A stretch of 64,000 nt of DNA from assembly GCA_963576565.1 (NCBI GenBank), contig OY755040.1:85430321-85494320 (forward strand), in the 5' to 3' direction. The stretch comes from Aspidapion aeneum (Eukaryota > Arthropoda > Insecta > Coleoptera > Brentidae). A program made the translations under genes and the position numbers. Positions 43,611 through 55,738 of this stretch are shown here, in pieces. Numbering within the stretch: the first letter of the stretch is position 1; the number at the start of each line of letters is the position of its first letter. The notes below the pieces were generated by a model that did not search any database, had not been told where the DNA came from, and saw only the letters and a program-made list of their open reading frames with translations.

Positions 43611-44813
43611 AACAAAATGAAGCGAAGTGTAGGTGAGTTTTAGTAATCAAATAATTTTTAAAAGATACGCATAGTATATTGTACCAGCAATCTATAAAAA
43701 AATTGGTATATAAATAAAAACTGTCTCATGACTTTTTCTTCTTAAGTAAAAAGTTATTAATAAAATACAGTAAATTTAATTGTATAACAAATGTTTTCTA
43801 TATAATGTGTGTTATCACTATTTCTCAAATATCTATTTAATTATCACTTCTGACAACCAATCTTAAACAGGATGTAATTATGTAATTTTACTAAAAGTGT
43901 ATGCTTTGGTACCCAAGAATTGGCAGATTTGTTGTTGAATTATGTTAAAAATTAAAAATTCTAGAAATTTAGTTCCACTGTTACTCTTAATATACTACAC
44001 TAAGTTATCAAATTTTATTCAGTTAGGCTTGGTCAGGTATTTTTAATAATCCCTGGCAGATTAAGGTGTCAATTGATATTTATTTTGGTTTAGAATACTA
44101 AATTACCATGACCACTTTAGACGAAATAAGATTTTAACAATTTATCCTCCCTACTTTTGCTTCCTCTCCTTCTCGAAAAATAAACCTTATTTCCAACCTT
44201 AAACTTTTATAGATTTTTTGAATTTATAGGCTACATAGCTATGAAGTTAAAGAAACAATTGTACGCGAAACTAGTTTTATATTTAATTTATCAATTTTTC
44301 CTGTCCCACCTCAAGTACGCCCCTGTATCTTGACCCTGCACTGGGTTTCATCGAAGTACCACTTCTAAAATGGCAACTCTATGTGTCTGGTACATCTGTG
44401 CCAAATTTCGTCACGGTACGCGAAAATGCGGACAAGCCTCTAAATTTCCCTCTTAGGCCCCGAACTATAACCATATATTGATTGGCAAAAATATCTACGC
44501 CATGCGTTTTTTCATCATTACAAATGCGTATAATTTAGACTATACCACTTCCGTATTTTCATTCTTTTTATCCTAATTGAAATATAACTTCACATGGACA
44601 CCATCCAACATTTAAAAAATATTTCTTATTAATATATAGGATGGGAAATAGGACAAACAATAATAAAATACAACTTAGCAAAGTGCAATAATGCAAGGTT
44701 TTACTCAAAACCGTAAATCACAATGCCAAGCCCGGGGTAAAAATGGTGAAATTAAAGAACGAAATCATAAAAACAAAAGTTTTCTGTGCGTCCGCCGTGA
44801 CTAGAACCAGGAA
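43611..44813. other. Non-coding, AT-rich
   Basis: Contains the right member of the inverted pair with 41885-41940. GAAATTAAAGAACGA at about 44747 recurs in inverse at about 44915, flanking the tRNA-like relic. Confidence 0.45.
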
Positions 44814-44891
44814 CCGTTGGATATGTACGCCAATTGATAGGGCGTTGGCGTACAAGGCCAAAGGTTCCGGGTTCGAGTCCCGGCCAAGGCA
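44814..44891 (+). pseudogene. tRNA-like relic (anticodon ACA)
   Basis: The T arm is perfect (CCGGG, TTCGAGT, CCCGG), and so is the anticodon arm (TTGGC, loop GTACAAG, GCCAA), with U33 and a purine at 37. The spacing between the arms is the normal five bases. The D arm is poor and the 5' acceptor strand does not pair well with CCAAGGC; about five extra bases lie in that part. An ACA anticodon is unusual. A tRNA pseudogene or a tRNA-derived head of a short repeat fits better than a working tRNA gene. Confidence 0.6.
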
Positions 44892-45358
44892 CTTAATTTT
44901 GTTAAGTAATTTGTCGTTCTTTAATTTCCCCCTGGCTTAAAACAAAATATTATTTACTTAAATTTAGAAAAAAATAAGTTGATTTTATGTATATGACTAC
45001 GTTCTTTTAGCTCCTTGATAAAACTTTCTAGAATATGGACCTTGCTTGATCAGTTTGTAGTAAAATAAATCACAATATTTATTTTGGTTTGTAATACAAT
45101 ACTTGTATAAGTTCTCGTAATATCAAAAACCAGGATTAGGCATTGTTGTTGACAAAACTGACAATTGGCCTCACCCCAATAACTTAAGGTTAATGATATT
45201 GTCACGAAGGGCGCGTAACATAACCAATATTTCCCAAATAATTAAAAAGGAACTTAATAATTATTATTATTATATTTATTAACTTTTTGGGACAACCTAT
45301 AAGTCGATATAAATCGATTGACGTCAATAACTATTATTGCAATTTGGCAGAAATAGTT

Positions 45359-45366
45359 TATAAATA
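45359..45366 (+). promoter_or_regulatory. TATA box in 5' LTR
   Basis: TATAAATA within GTTTATAAATAGGCGG; repeated in the 3' LTR. Transcription would start about 30 bp downstream. Confidence 0.65.
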
Positions 45367-45430
45367 GGCGGACAATGCATATTTCCGGGCTTTTTTCTGA
45401 CAGGGACTCGGGAGAACTAAATACCGCGGG

Positions 45431-45447
45431 GCGAGGCGTCGCCTCGC
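45431..45447 (+). other. GC-rich leader hairpin in LTR
   Basis: GCGAGGCG-T-CGCCTCGC is a perfect inverted repeat downstream of the TATA box. It would be near the 5' end of the transcript, and is unchanged in the 3' LTR. Confidence 0.6.
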
Positions 45448-45599
45448 GGAACTAAAGTTTCGGCTTTTTTCCCTATAACGAACGTTAAGACCGAGTGAGT
45501 GCGGGCGGCCACATCGAGTGACGTAATCGACTGACGATAATTTGGGCGTGAACTGGGGTTCCTAGATAACCAGCCGGCCGCAAATCCTGTTGTTTCCAG

Positions 45600-45695
45600 G
45601 TAAGTCCGGGTGTCGCCCCCATAGCCAACTCACCAACCTTTGTTGTATCAGTTATCGGTTCTTAGTTTTATAATACATCTTTTAACCCCCTACAG
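45600..45695 (+). other. Intron-like segment inside the LTR (96 nt)
   Basis: A consensus donor CAG|GTAAGT is followed 96 nt later by a pyrimidine-rich acceptor CCCCCTACAG|GTG. Both sites are unchanged in the 3' LTR. Splicing is inferred, not shown. Confidence 0.5.
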
Positions 45696-45726
45696 GTGTT
45701 ATTTAATCTGCATCCCTTAGTTTTTA

Positions 45727-45732
45727 AATAAA
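45727..45732 (+). terminator. AATAAA polyadenylation signal in LTR
   Basis: AATAAA downstream of the intron-like segment, in the position expected for the R/U5 border signal. In the 3' LTR it would end the transcript. Confidence 0.5.
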
Positions 45733-45899
45733 GATCTCCGTCGGCTCGAATCGAAATAACTCCGTTAGATCAATTCGACCGGCGCGGTATCATTTAAACA
45801 AATTGTTAATAACGAATAGTATTGGGGTTGTAAGGTAGTGGCTGGTAATTAACGACCGGGCAATACCTGTAACCAGCCCCGGCCCCCCTATTCGTGACA

Positions 45900-45917
45900 T
45901 GGTGGAGGCAAGCCGAG
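45900..45917 (+). other. Primer-binding site
   Basis: TGGTGGAGGCAAGCCGAG begins directly after the LTR CA end. The leading TGG is complementary to a tRNA CCA tail; the tRNA species was not identified. Confidence 0.65.
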
Positions 45918-46665
45918 TTTAAAATACAAAGGGACGCAGGGGTTAAAATTTGTAAGGGAAAAAAGTCAATTATAAAGTGGGGTTTTTTTTAGTTTTCTTA
46001 AATATACGTAGTCCAAAATTATTTTTTTTTTCGCAATTCAACAACTAGCGGGGATTAAAGAAAAAAGTGCAAGGTAGTTGGCCAAGGGCACCATCCTAGT
46101 GACTAATAATTTTTTTTTTGTGGCGCCCAAATAGCTTTAAAAAAATAAAATAAAAAATATTACGGCGGCTCGTAAAGCCACATAATAAAAACAAGCAGTG
46201 ACAAACAAATAACAGAGGGTTTTTTCGCTTACTCGACAGAACGTGGTTTTCAGGCGCGTGTATGCGAAGTTCTATTCTTACATTTGTATACAGGGTGATC
46301 AAAATTACTTTCGGCCTGATAACTTTCGAAAGGAGGACCACAGGCGAGAGAAAATTTTGATCGTGTATATTTAAATTGAGAGTGGGATAGGGTTCACCCT
46401 TACTGCGGCGAAAAGAGAGCGTACGAAAGTTCGTCAGGAATCAGAATACTAAAACGAAACTGAATCCTGGGGACGAGGCGGTATATTTTCGCAGTAAGAA
46501 GGGTGGGTTGTTCGTATGCCACGAAGGAAACCAGGGAAGAGAGTTAGGTAAGCGAAAAGACAAAGACGCGAGACGTTACAAAAATTGAGCCCGCATTTTT
46601 TTTTGAGGACGGGATACCGATCAAACTTAATTCCGAAGGACCAGTACCCGGGGTCCACTCCTAAC

Positions 46666-46807
46666 TTAGCGTTCGTAACCAGTTTCTGGACGTCGTGCTG
46701 AGCTTCGTAACCAGTTCCTGGACGTCGTCTCATTTGCCCCTTAACTAAGCGTTCGTAACCAGTTTCTGGACGTCCGCTGAGCTTCGTAACCAGTTTCTGG
46801 ACGTCGT
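46666..46807 (+). repeat. ~27-bp repeats in the giant element
   Basis: Four copies of TTCGTAACCAGTTTCTGGAC, arranged as two similar pairs about 75 bp apart. Confidence 0.85.
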
Positions 46808-47754
46808 CTCTTCTTTTTAACCCTGAATCTGTGGTCCTGTGTACTGCGTCTGCTTAATACCGAAGGGAGGCCCGTAACGCCAGATATTTCTTGGCAAGAG
46901 ATCGAGTTGGGTAATCCAACCGCGGGGGAAAATTCACAAAAGACACAGACCAAAAACCAAGTGTATCCAAAGATACACGAATTTTTAAGGCAACTTGAGA
47001 AAGAATATTTAGAGCTATTTGGGCCAGGATAACGAATTATCCAATAACCCTGACCAGGGCGCCGTGAAGATATTTTGTTCTTATCACAAAAACCACGCTG
47101 GTTAGGCAAAAGACTTGATAAAAATAGTAGCGTTGATTGCAGGGTAGTTTAGAGGTCCACCTGACGAAATTGGTAGTCAGACGTAGGTAGAATAGCAATA
47201 AAGTTCAACAAAACTGATAAAGCCCGGGGCTTATTAGGCTGAACGCACGAAAACGGTCAAAAATTGGCAGCCAGGTTAAGTACGGTGACAAAAAGTGGTA
47301 GTCAGACCGAAAAAAAAGAGCCATAAATCGAATATACTCTACGTAAGAGAGGTAGTCATACAGGTTAAGTTAAAAACACAGAAGTTCAATTGAGTTATTA
47401 TTAAACTAGTGATAGGGAAAAATTTAGAAAAGAGACGGCAAAAGCGTAAACAGCGTGTTTTTTGGTGAAGAAAAAAAAATATAATAATATTTTTCGAAAA
47501 AATCTAAACCCCACGACGCTACTGACTTTATAAAATAGGAAAAAAAAGTATGATTTGTTAAATAAAGTACCAAAGGAAATACCCAACCGATTGCATAAAT
47601 AATATTAGTAGGTAATTATTAAAACGGAAAATAGCGATCTGGTTACAATAACGTTATAAATTCAAAAAATCAATGCTGTACTATCGTTAAAGGTTATCGA
47701 CCCAAACGAAAGGGCCATGGCTTTAAAAAGCTACCGTTGAAAAAGCAAAATCCA

Positions 47755-48890
47755 ATATTTTAGTCTTAAAGTAATATAAAAATTCCAAAAAAGTTGTTTT
47801 TTCTTTGATTTCTTTATTAGTCAGTCAATTCAAGAAAATATTGCAGTTGGGAGTTTTACGCACAAAGCACACAAGCCCAGAGCAAAATTCATTATTTTTT
47901 TCCTTTAATCAACATTAAAAGTCTAGATATTGGTTTTTTTCTTTGTTTTTTATTAGTCAATCAACTAGGGATAATATTGAAGTCGGAGTTGTAGTACGTA
48001 TAACACAAACAAAAAGCAAAATCCAATATTTTAATCTTAAATTAATATAAAAATTCCAAGAAAGTCGCTTTTTCTTTGATTTCTTTATTAGCCAGTCATT
48101 TGGAGAAAATATTGGAGTTGGGGAGTTTTACGCACAAAGCACACGAGCCTAGAAAAGTTAATTATTTCTTTCTTTAATCAACAGAAAAAGTTTAGATATT
48201 TATTTGTTCTTTGATTTTTTTTTGCTTGGTCAGTCAATTGAAGAGAATATTGGAGTTGGGTAGTTTTACGCACAAAACACACGAACCCACACACAGAAAA
48301 AGTTTAGATATTTATTTTTTGTTTGTTTTTTTCTTGGTCAGTCAATTGGAGAGAATATTGGAGTTGGGGAGTTTTACGCACAAAGCGTACGAGCCTAGAG
48401 CAAAGTTAATTATTTTTTACTTTAATCAACAGAAAAAGTTTAGATCTTTATTTGTTCTTTGTTTTTTCTTGGTCAGTCAATTGAAGAGAATTTTGGGTTT
48501 GGGAAATTTTGCGCACAAAGCACACGAACCTAGAGCAAAATTCATTATTTTTATCTTTAATCAACAGAAAAGGTTTAGAGATTTATTTTCTCTTTGTTTT
48601 TTTTTCTTGGTCAGTCACGTGAAGAGAATATTGGAGTTGGGGGAAGTCTTACGCACGAAGCACATGAACATAGAGCAAAATTGATTATGTTTGTCTTTTA
48701 TCAACAGAAAAAGTCTAGATATTGTTTTTTTTCTTAGTCAATCAACTAGGGAGAATACCGAAGTTGAGGAGTTCTAGCACAAATAACACAAACAAAAAGT
48801 ATATTTTAGTCTTAAATTAATATAAAAAATTCCAAAAAATTTCTTTGATTCTCTCTTAGTCAATCCATCAGGGAGAGGATTGAAGTTGCT
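47755..48890 (+). repeat. ~130-bp tandem array in the giant element
   Basis: About nine diverged units carrying TTGGTCAGTCAATTG, AATATTGGAGTTGGG, TTTTACGCACAAAGCACACG and CTTTAATCAACAGAAAAAG. Reading frames here follow the repeat and are not genes. Confidence 0.85.
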
Positions 48891-50149
48891 AAACGAAAAT
48901 AGAGCAACAGAAAGAGCGGAGCTGTTTTAGAGGGAATAATAAAACAAACCTCTAGTAGGCAATAAATTGGAAGAAAATAAATAAAAATTGTTCAACGAGG
49001 TCTAAAATAAATTAAAAACTAGACAGAGGTAGACCCCCGAAACGACAAAAATAAAATAGCTGTCAAAATAATTGGTAACACGCAAAAATCAGTAACGTCT
49101 AAAGTGCAAATACCCAGGTCAGGGCGCGATATAACATATTTTCGCTTTTTGGGAAATTTTTAGGAAATAAACTAGAAATTATAAGGGTCATTTTTCTTTT
49201 TGGTAATAAAAAAGCCGAAAGATATTATAGGTCACGGCATTATATGTAAGGTTAAACAGTTTTTGTTTTTGAGAGGCACCTAAAAGTAGAGTGAATAAAA
49301 ATTATTATAACTAATAAACACCTTTTGAGCACCAGCAAGTTAATAAGACAAACCTCTAGTAGGTCGTAAATTGGCAAGAAACTAAAAAGTTGTGGTTCTT
49401 AAGGAAAATATTTCAACAAAGTAAAAGACATAAAATGAGATTTTGCAAAAAGTGTCCAAAAATAACGAAAAAATAAAAATAATTGCTAGGAAAATTTGGG
49501 TTACACAAAAAGAAAAATTCAGTAGCGACCAAGGCGAGATTCACCAGGCCAAAGGACTAACACAATGCGGGATATTTTTTTTTTAGGAAGCGTGAAAGAT
49601 AAGTTGATGCATCTTTAATTTTGCGGAAAAAATTTACTCAAAGACACATAGATAGGCTGAATATAGCGCTACAATTTTTGTTATTAAAAAGTCAAAAATT
49701 AGTTTTTTATGCGAATTAAGCAAAAAAAAAAATTTTGTTTGTTACAAATAACTGTTGCCCACAGCTGTTACAAAGATTGAGTAATGAGTCTTTACAGCGA
49801 GTTGAGCTGGAAAAAAAAGCCCTTTTAGACATTGAGAAGTTACAGCTGATGGGGCTAAAAAAGTAAAACATACACGTGTTTTGTCAAACCAATTGAACCT
49901 ACAGGTACATATTTAAAGTGGTTGCAGTGTATGCGTTTTGTGTGGATCTTGGTTAGCCATATAGTATCTATCGAGATATCTGAAACTCATCATAAAGTAG
50001 CTTTATATGCTAAAGTAAATACTTTCTGTTAATAGGTAAAAGGCGGGCAATATTTTAGAAGAAGCAAATACCCACATAGGTAGTTGATAAAAAGTAGGAA
50101 ATTAAGACCTTAAGGAAAGTAAGGACCACGGACAAAAATAATACACTGA

Positions 50150-50900
50150 AAAGAAGAAAGGCTGAGGTAAAAAAACGCAACAGTAGTTCTAGAGGAAATT
50201 AGGGACTCAGGAAGTAAAGAAAAGTAAATTTGAAGAAAAAGGGATAAAGTAGGCCAATTGGGCAGAAAAGAATTACAGGACGTCGTGACGTAAATGTGAA
50301 CTCCGAAGGAAACTGGAGTTTAACGATTAAATAGGAAGAGAGAGAAGGATAATTTAGAGGAGTCCTGACGGAAATTAGGGTCTCAGGAAGCCAAATTAAA
50401 GAAGAAAAAGGAGGCCTATGGGGCAGAACAGACGTGTAGGACGTCGTGACGTAAACGTGGACTCCGAAGGAAAATAGACTCCGAAGGAAAATAGACTCTA
50501 AAGGAAAATGGAGTTTAACGATTAAATAGGAAGAGAGAAGGATAATTCAGAGGAGGCCTGAAGGATATTGGGGTCTCAGGAAGCGAAATTAAAGAAGAAA
50601 AAGTAGGCCTATGGGGCAAAGCAAACGTGTAGGACGTCGTGACGTAAACGTGAACTCCGAAGGAAAATGGATTAAATAGGAAGATAGAAGGATAATTTAG
50701 AGGAGTCCTGAAGGATATTAGGGTCTCAGAAAGCGAAATTAAAGAAGATAAAGTAGGCCTATGGGGCAGAACAGACGTGTAGGACGTCGTGACGTAAACG
50801 TGAACTCCGAAGGAAAATGAAGTTTAACGATTAAATAGGAAGAGAGAAGGATAATTTAGAGGAGTCCTGAAGGACAGACGTGTTGACTAAAACACGAATT
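50150..50900 (+). repeat. ~180-bp tandem array in the giant element
   Basis: Four units with GGACGTCGTGACGTAAACGT, GAACTCCGAAGGAAAATG and GGCCTATGGGGCAGAAC. Strongly purine-rich on the plus strand. Confidence 0.85.
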
Positions 50901-53050
50901 CCGGAAAAAAGGGAGGTTATGTATTTAATAATGGGAGTAAGAAGAATTTAGAAGAAAAAGAGCCAATGCTGCAGAAGGTATAAAGGAGTTCTAAAGGATA
51001 TTAGGAACTTGAAAAGCAACGCTGACGAGAACGTAAACTAGGCTAATAAGGCGGAGAAAGCAAATGGAGTATTGCAGAAAAAAGAGTCCTGAGGGAAAAA
51101 CGGGACTTAAGAAGAAGAGAGATGGACGAGAAACGGGGAGAACTCGGCCCGACAAAGCAAATAGTAAGCTACAAGAAGCCCAAAAGGAGCCCCAAGCAAC
51201 TGAAGAAATTTAGGAGGAAAGAAGGAATTCCCGAGGAAAAATCGGGACGCTTATTGCAAAAAATTGAGTTGAAGCATTGGCAAAAGTTTCGCCGCAGCGA
51301 GCCAAAGATATTTTAAATACAGAAGATTTTAAAATAATACAGGTCCCAAAGTCTGGGATCAATAAACAAGAACACAGTGGTGTTCTACCATAAGAGGTTA
51401 AAAGTCATTTGGACCAATGAAGGCCTTAGGTGGTGTCAAAAAATACTAGGTACACGCATCCAGAAGGGAAGTGGACGAAATAAAGGGAATAGCAAAAGCT
51501 AGAGAATGGGCACCACCGAAAGAAGGGTTAAGGCAAGATGCAAAGATACAGGAAGGGACAAATTTATCCTGAAAGAAGAAAGCAGGCGTCCGGTAAGATG
51601 CCAGAATTGCCGCCGAGGCACCTGTCCAGCAGGTAATGTAAGGAGTAACTCGACGAAATATAGTCTGCGGAAGGCAGTGGCTGAACTTTGGACGGGAGGA
51701 GAAATTACCAGAGCTAGTAAGTCTTGCAGAGAAAGAAAAATTATTTGAGTAGAATCGGTCAAATAGTTTTTGAGTTGTATGAAATACAGACATACTGACA
51801 AGACTACAAATAAGTGATTTTAAATTTAATAATACGCGTAGCAGTCGTTTCTCGCATTGCATTTAGCACGTATTTTTACTTAAATAAAATTATTAAAGTA
51901 CATAATAACTGGCAGGTCACAAACGAAAAACCCCTAGACTTGCAAATATTGTCATTATAATTAACCTCGTTATGAATTTGATACAATTAGCAAAGGCATA
52001 GGTAGACGCCACACATATTGTTTATGTCGATTCTAAGAAAAAATACATGACCTACAAAACAAAGGTTTATTTAGTTAAAATAAAGTTAAAAAACAGTTAT
52101 GAATAAAAAACAATTGCTAATTTTTTTACAGCATTCTGAAATACTGATATTATTGACGGGGTCGGTTAATGACCTTACTGAACCGATGTGAATGAGTTTA
52201 ATAGGGTGGCTGACAAAAGAAAGTGAGATAGAAAAAATAAAAAAATGTGCAGGTCGTTTTCAAGGAAAATACATTTTCACGCGGTGTGCCCGTATCATAA
52301 ACTTAAGAACTTTAATTTCTATTATTTTTCCGTGTTTGAATTTGGAAAGAGATGTATAAACCATTAAGTAAGTAGGTATTTTAGATAAATATTGATGAAA
52401 TAAATTGAAGAAGAGTTTTATAAAATAAAATGAAAAAGGTTGTCGCCGTAATGAAGTGGTAGAAAAAAATACTTGCTAGATAAGAATAATAATAATTGAA
52501 TAGGTTTTGGAGAAAGTAAATAGGAAAAAAAATCTAACTACTAATAGTACGCTAATGAAGCAGTTTTTCAGGATCAGTAAATAAAGTAATTAAATGATGG
52601 GTATTTGGTTGGATAAAAAGATTTAGGAAAAGTCATCTAAATATAAGTTAAAACTATTCTGAAAAAAGATATTAGAATCCATCATGAAATGTAAAAGTTT
52701 GATTATTATACGGTAAAGTACCCAACAGATATTGTTATTGTGAACATAGTAAGAAAGTTGGTTTGAGAAAGAATAAAGGCGAAATGGGCCATCGGAAAGT
52801 AAATCGATGCAAAGGGCGAGAAAGAAGAAGAAGTATAGAGGGGTGTCCACCAAAAAAGGTGACACCTAAAGGACTTTATAATTGAGATTGGAACTGAGAA
52901 GAGATCGTAATCTTTTCTCGAGTAGGAGTTCTGCTTAATCGAGTGCACCGAAATGGCAACTCCGCGATCTCTTGTTATGAGTTTGACTTGGTTAAAAGAA
53001 ATGCGTTTTTTAAGAAGAGTACTGTGTTATTAGAAGGCCAAAGGGTCTTT

Positions 53051-53390
53051 GTGAGAGTGATTCATCGCAATAGGCGCTAGAGACACAGAGGTTGTAACAG
53101 TAAGTTGTGGATGCTCGCCAAAAAGGGGGTACTCCAAGTGGTGATAAATTGAAGTAGTAGGAAGGCTGAAATGGTATGCGTTACCAAAATTGGGCACTAC
53201 GTGATTCTTCTGTAATGTGAGAGTGATTCATCGCAATAGGCGCTAGAGACACAGATGTTGTAACAGTAAGTTGTGGATGCTCGCCAAAAAGGGGGTACTC
53301 CAAGTGCTGATAAATTGAAGTAGTAGGAAGGCTGAAATGGTATGCGTTACCAAAATTGGGCACTACGTGATTCTCCTGTAATGAGTCTGA
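53051..53390 (+). repeat. 166-bp tandem duplication in the giant element
   Basis: Two units starting GTGAGAGTGATTCATCGCAA (53051 and 53217) with only a few differences, ending GCACTACGTGATTCT. Confidence 0.9.
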
Positions 53391-55132
53391 CTCTTAAAAA
53401 TTAACCGTTTCTTGTATGTAAACTCAACACACACGTTGAGATTGAGATTATAAAATTCCGGGAAAAATTGTCGAGAGGCACTAGGTTTAACTGTAATGAA
53501 TTCAGTTTGATGGATGCAATGCATGTGTTATGTCTTAAAGGATAGAACAAGTAAAGATAGTGATGCAGTAAAATTGAGTGTAAAAATGATTAAAAGGACC
53601 TGCTGAAGTATTGAAGGTGGCGAAGAGGCCAAGGTTATTGGCGTGGAAATGTGAGAAAGGCGCATAGAGAATTCAAAGTAAAAAGGTTGAGGGTACTTAC
53701 CTAGTTGGAAAAAAGAGAGAAAGAAAAAAGAAATTGAACGAAATTTTTATCTGATTAATATTTAAGTAGGGTTGCTCAAAACAATATTTGTTAAAAAACT
53801 GATCCTGAAAAGTTAAATCCAGTTAGTATTATAGGTGATATTTAAGCAGTAAAGAATAAGGAAGGGTAAAATACAATAAGAAGAATAAGTTAGGCAATAG
53901 GAAAGAAGAGGTAAGATGTCCAGATATCTAAAAAAAAGAATAGAGATAAGACATAGAAATAGAGGTAGGTAGAGAGATACGTTATTTTAGTGGTCTGGGA
54001 TGAGTTGAAAGGGAGTAAGTAGATTTCAATATGGGACGCCATATTTTAGAAAACACATTAACAAACAGAAAACAACCCAAACCACCGAAATGACATTTTT
54101 CTTTTATTTTTCAGATACATTCGACGAAACGAACAGTAAAAAAGGTCTGAAAAATAATAGAAATTAAATAGATACTAAAAATAATTAATATTTAAAAATA
54201 ACCGAACCGAACCGAAAAATGTTGTGTAAATGTGAATAAAAATAAAATTTAAGAAAAATCTAACTTAACAATAAGAATAATAAAAATGAAACTAAAGAAA
54301 ATAAAATTTAAGGTTAAAAATATAATTAGATTAGAAATAATAAAAAAAAGAGCCAACCAACAAAACAAAATGGTCAACCTAAACAGCCGCAGCTCGATCG
54401 AAGGTCGTAAACTGAAGACGAGGTAGGCTACGAAAAAGAAAATAATATAGGCAAAAAACATTAAGGCAATTTTATGAAAATAATAGGGGGTAAACGGAAA
54501 ATATAGTAGAACATAAATCATGATAGAAATATAATAGAAAAAACTAGGCTAGACAAGGGTAACCAGTTAAGGAGTACGAGTTACTGTGAGAAAGATACAG
54601 AACAAAGACATACCAACAGACAAACAATACAGACGGCAAATCCAAACTAGGAGCCACGGGCCCGAAACACGGCGTACAAGTAGCACTAGTACAGGTACCA
54701 GCGTTTAGAGGAACGTAGTAAAACCAGCAATCTAAGACGGGATCACAAAATCTTGACATTGCAGCATTAAGTTACAGACAGAATCGCGAATTTAACAAAA
54801 AACCCGAGACATAAGTATCTACTTGTCTCTGACTTGTGAGAAAAATTTGATGCAAAATTTAAAATTATGGTTGGATAAAACAAAAAAAAAATGTTTTTTT
54901 TAAATGAATAAACTAAAAAACTGGATAAAGAGAAAAAGGGGGTACATAGCCACCGGGGAAGTAGTTTAGAGAAAAATGGGAAAAAAATGAAAACGAGAAA
55001 AAAAAGGAGACAAGCGCATAGGAAAGATGACGCTTTCCTTAACTTTTATTTTTTGCCTGACACGGGGGTAAAAACAGTAGGCCAAGCATACAAGGGTAGA
55101 ACCTCCCACATGTTGTCCTTAGGATTAGATAA

Positions 55133-55738
55133 AAAATACTCTGCCAATATATGGGCCCCTAAGCTCACACTAGGTACTATAGTTATAGTGTACGTTTGAG
55201 CTAATATAACTAAAAACTACTGAAATATATTTTATTCAACTCCAGACTAAATTACCTTTTGTTTGATACCACACAAGCCATGGTTTGACTTAAATTCAAA
55301 TTTTTGAAATCTACCCCCACCCTTAAAAAAAACAAAAAGCTAAAATGTATTTTGTTAAACTCCATACTCAATTACCTTTCGTTTGATATCACACACGCCA
55401 TATTTTCACATAAACTCTAATTTTTGAAATCTACCCCCACCCTTTTATTTGGTTTGTGTTCAGTAGATTTTGTTCATTTTTAAATGGCACCATCTCGACC
55501 CAAGACCCAGCCTAGGTACCAAATTTCATTAAAATCGGCCAAGCGGTTTTTGAGTTATGCGCGTTGGTCGTTACAGACAGACAGACTGACAGACAGAAGG
55601 CGCAACAAAAAAGTTTCAAAATCATCTGAAACGCAAAGATATATAAAAATTTTTGAAATCGGAGCAACTTTTTTTTTCTCGAAAAAATTAGGACCACCAT
55701 AGCTCACACTACTATAGTATAGTATATGTGTGAGCTAA
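55133..55738 (+). mobile_element. Hairpin-ended repeat, copy 3, inside the giant element
   Basis: Same orientation and ends as copy 1 (AAAATACTCTGCCAATATAT ... GTGTGAGCTAA), with about two tandem units and a short (ACAG)n tract. It is a later passenger in the LTR element. Confidence 0.8.

Larger units (their letters stand above)
45200..45899 (+). repeat. 5' LTR of the giant element
   Basis: Starts TGTCACGAAGGGCGCG and ends CCCTATTCGTGACA; TGTCACGAA and TTCGTGACA are perfect inverted ends. It contains a TATA box, a GC-rich leader hairpin, a consensus intron and an AATAAA signal, in that order. Confidence 0.95.

Noticed and set aside
44814..44891. Functional tRNA-Cys gene
   Set aside because: Acceptor 5' strand and D arm do not fit, length is too great by about five bases, and the ACA anticodon is unusual.
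46666..46807. Possible CRISPR-like array
   Set aside because: Repeats of ~27 bp with short similar gaps, inside a eukaryotic retroelement; the gaps repeat too, and no cas gene is present.
48211..48684. 157-residue frame as a protein gene
   Set aside because: It follows the ~130-bp tandem array and its residues repeat with the array; no domain.
51446..51862. 138-residue minus-strand frame and the overlapping 80-residue frame with CQNCRRGTC
   Set aside because: No full zinc-knuckle spacing (no His), no neighbouring gag or pol, overlapping opposite frames; most likely chance.
54249..54521. Hydrophobic 90-residue minus-strand frame as a membrane protein
   Set aside because: It is the complement of A-rich, lysine-like DNA, which always gives Phe/Leu/Ile-rich frames; similar shadows occur at 52623-52948 and 56225-56936.
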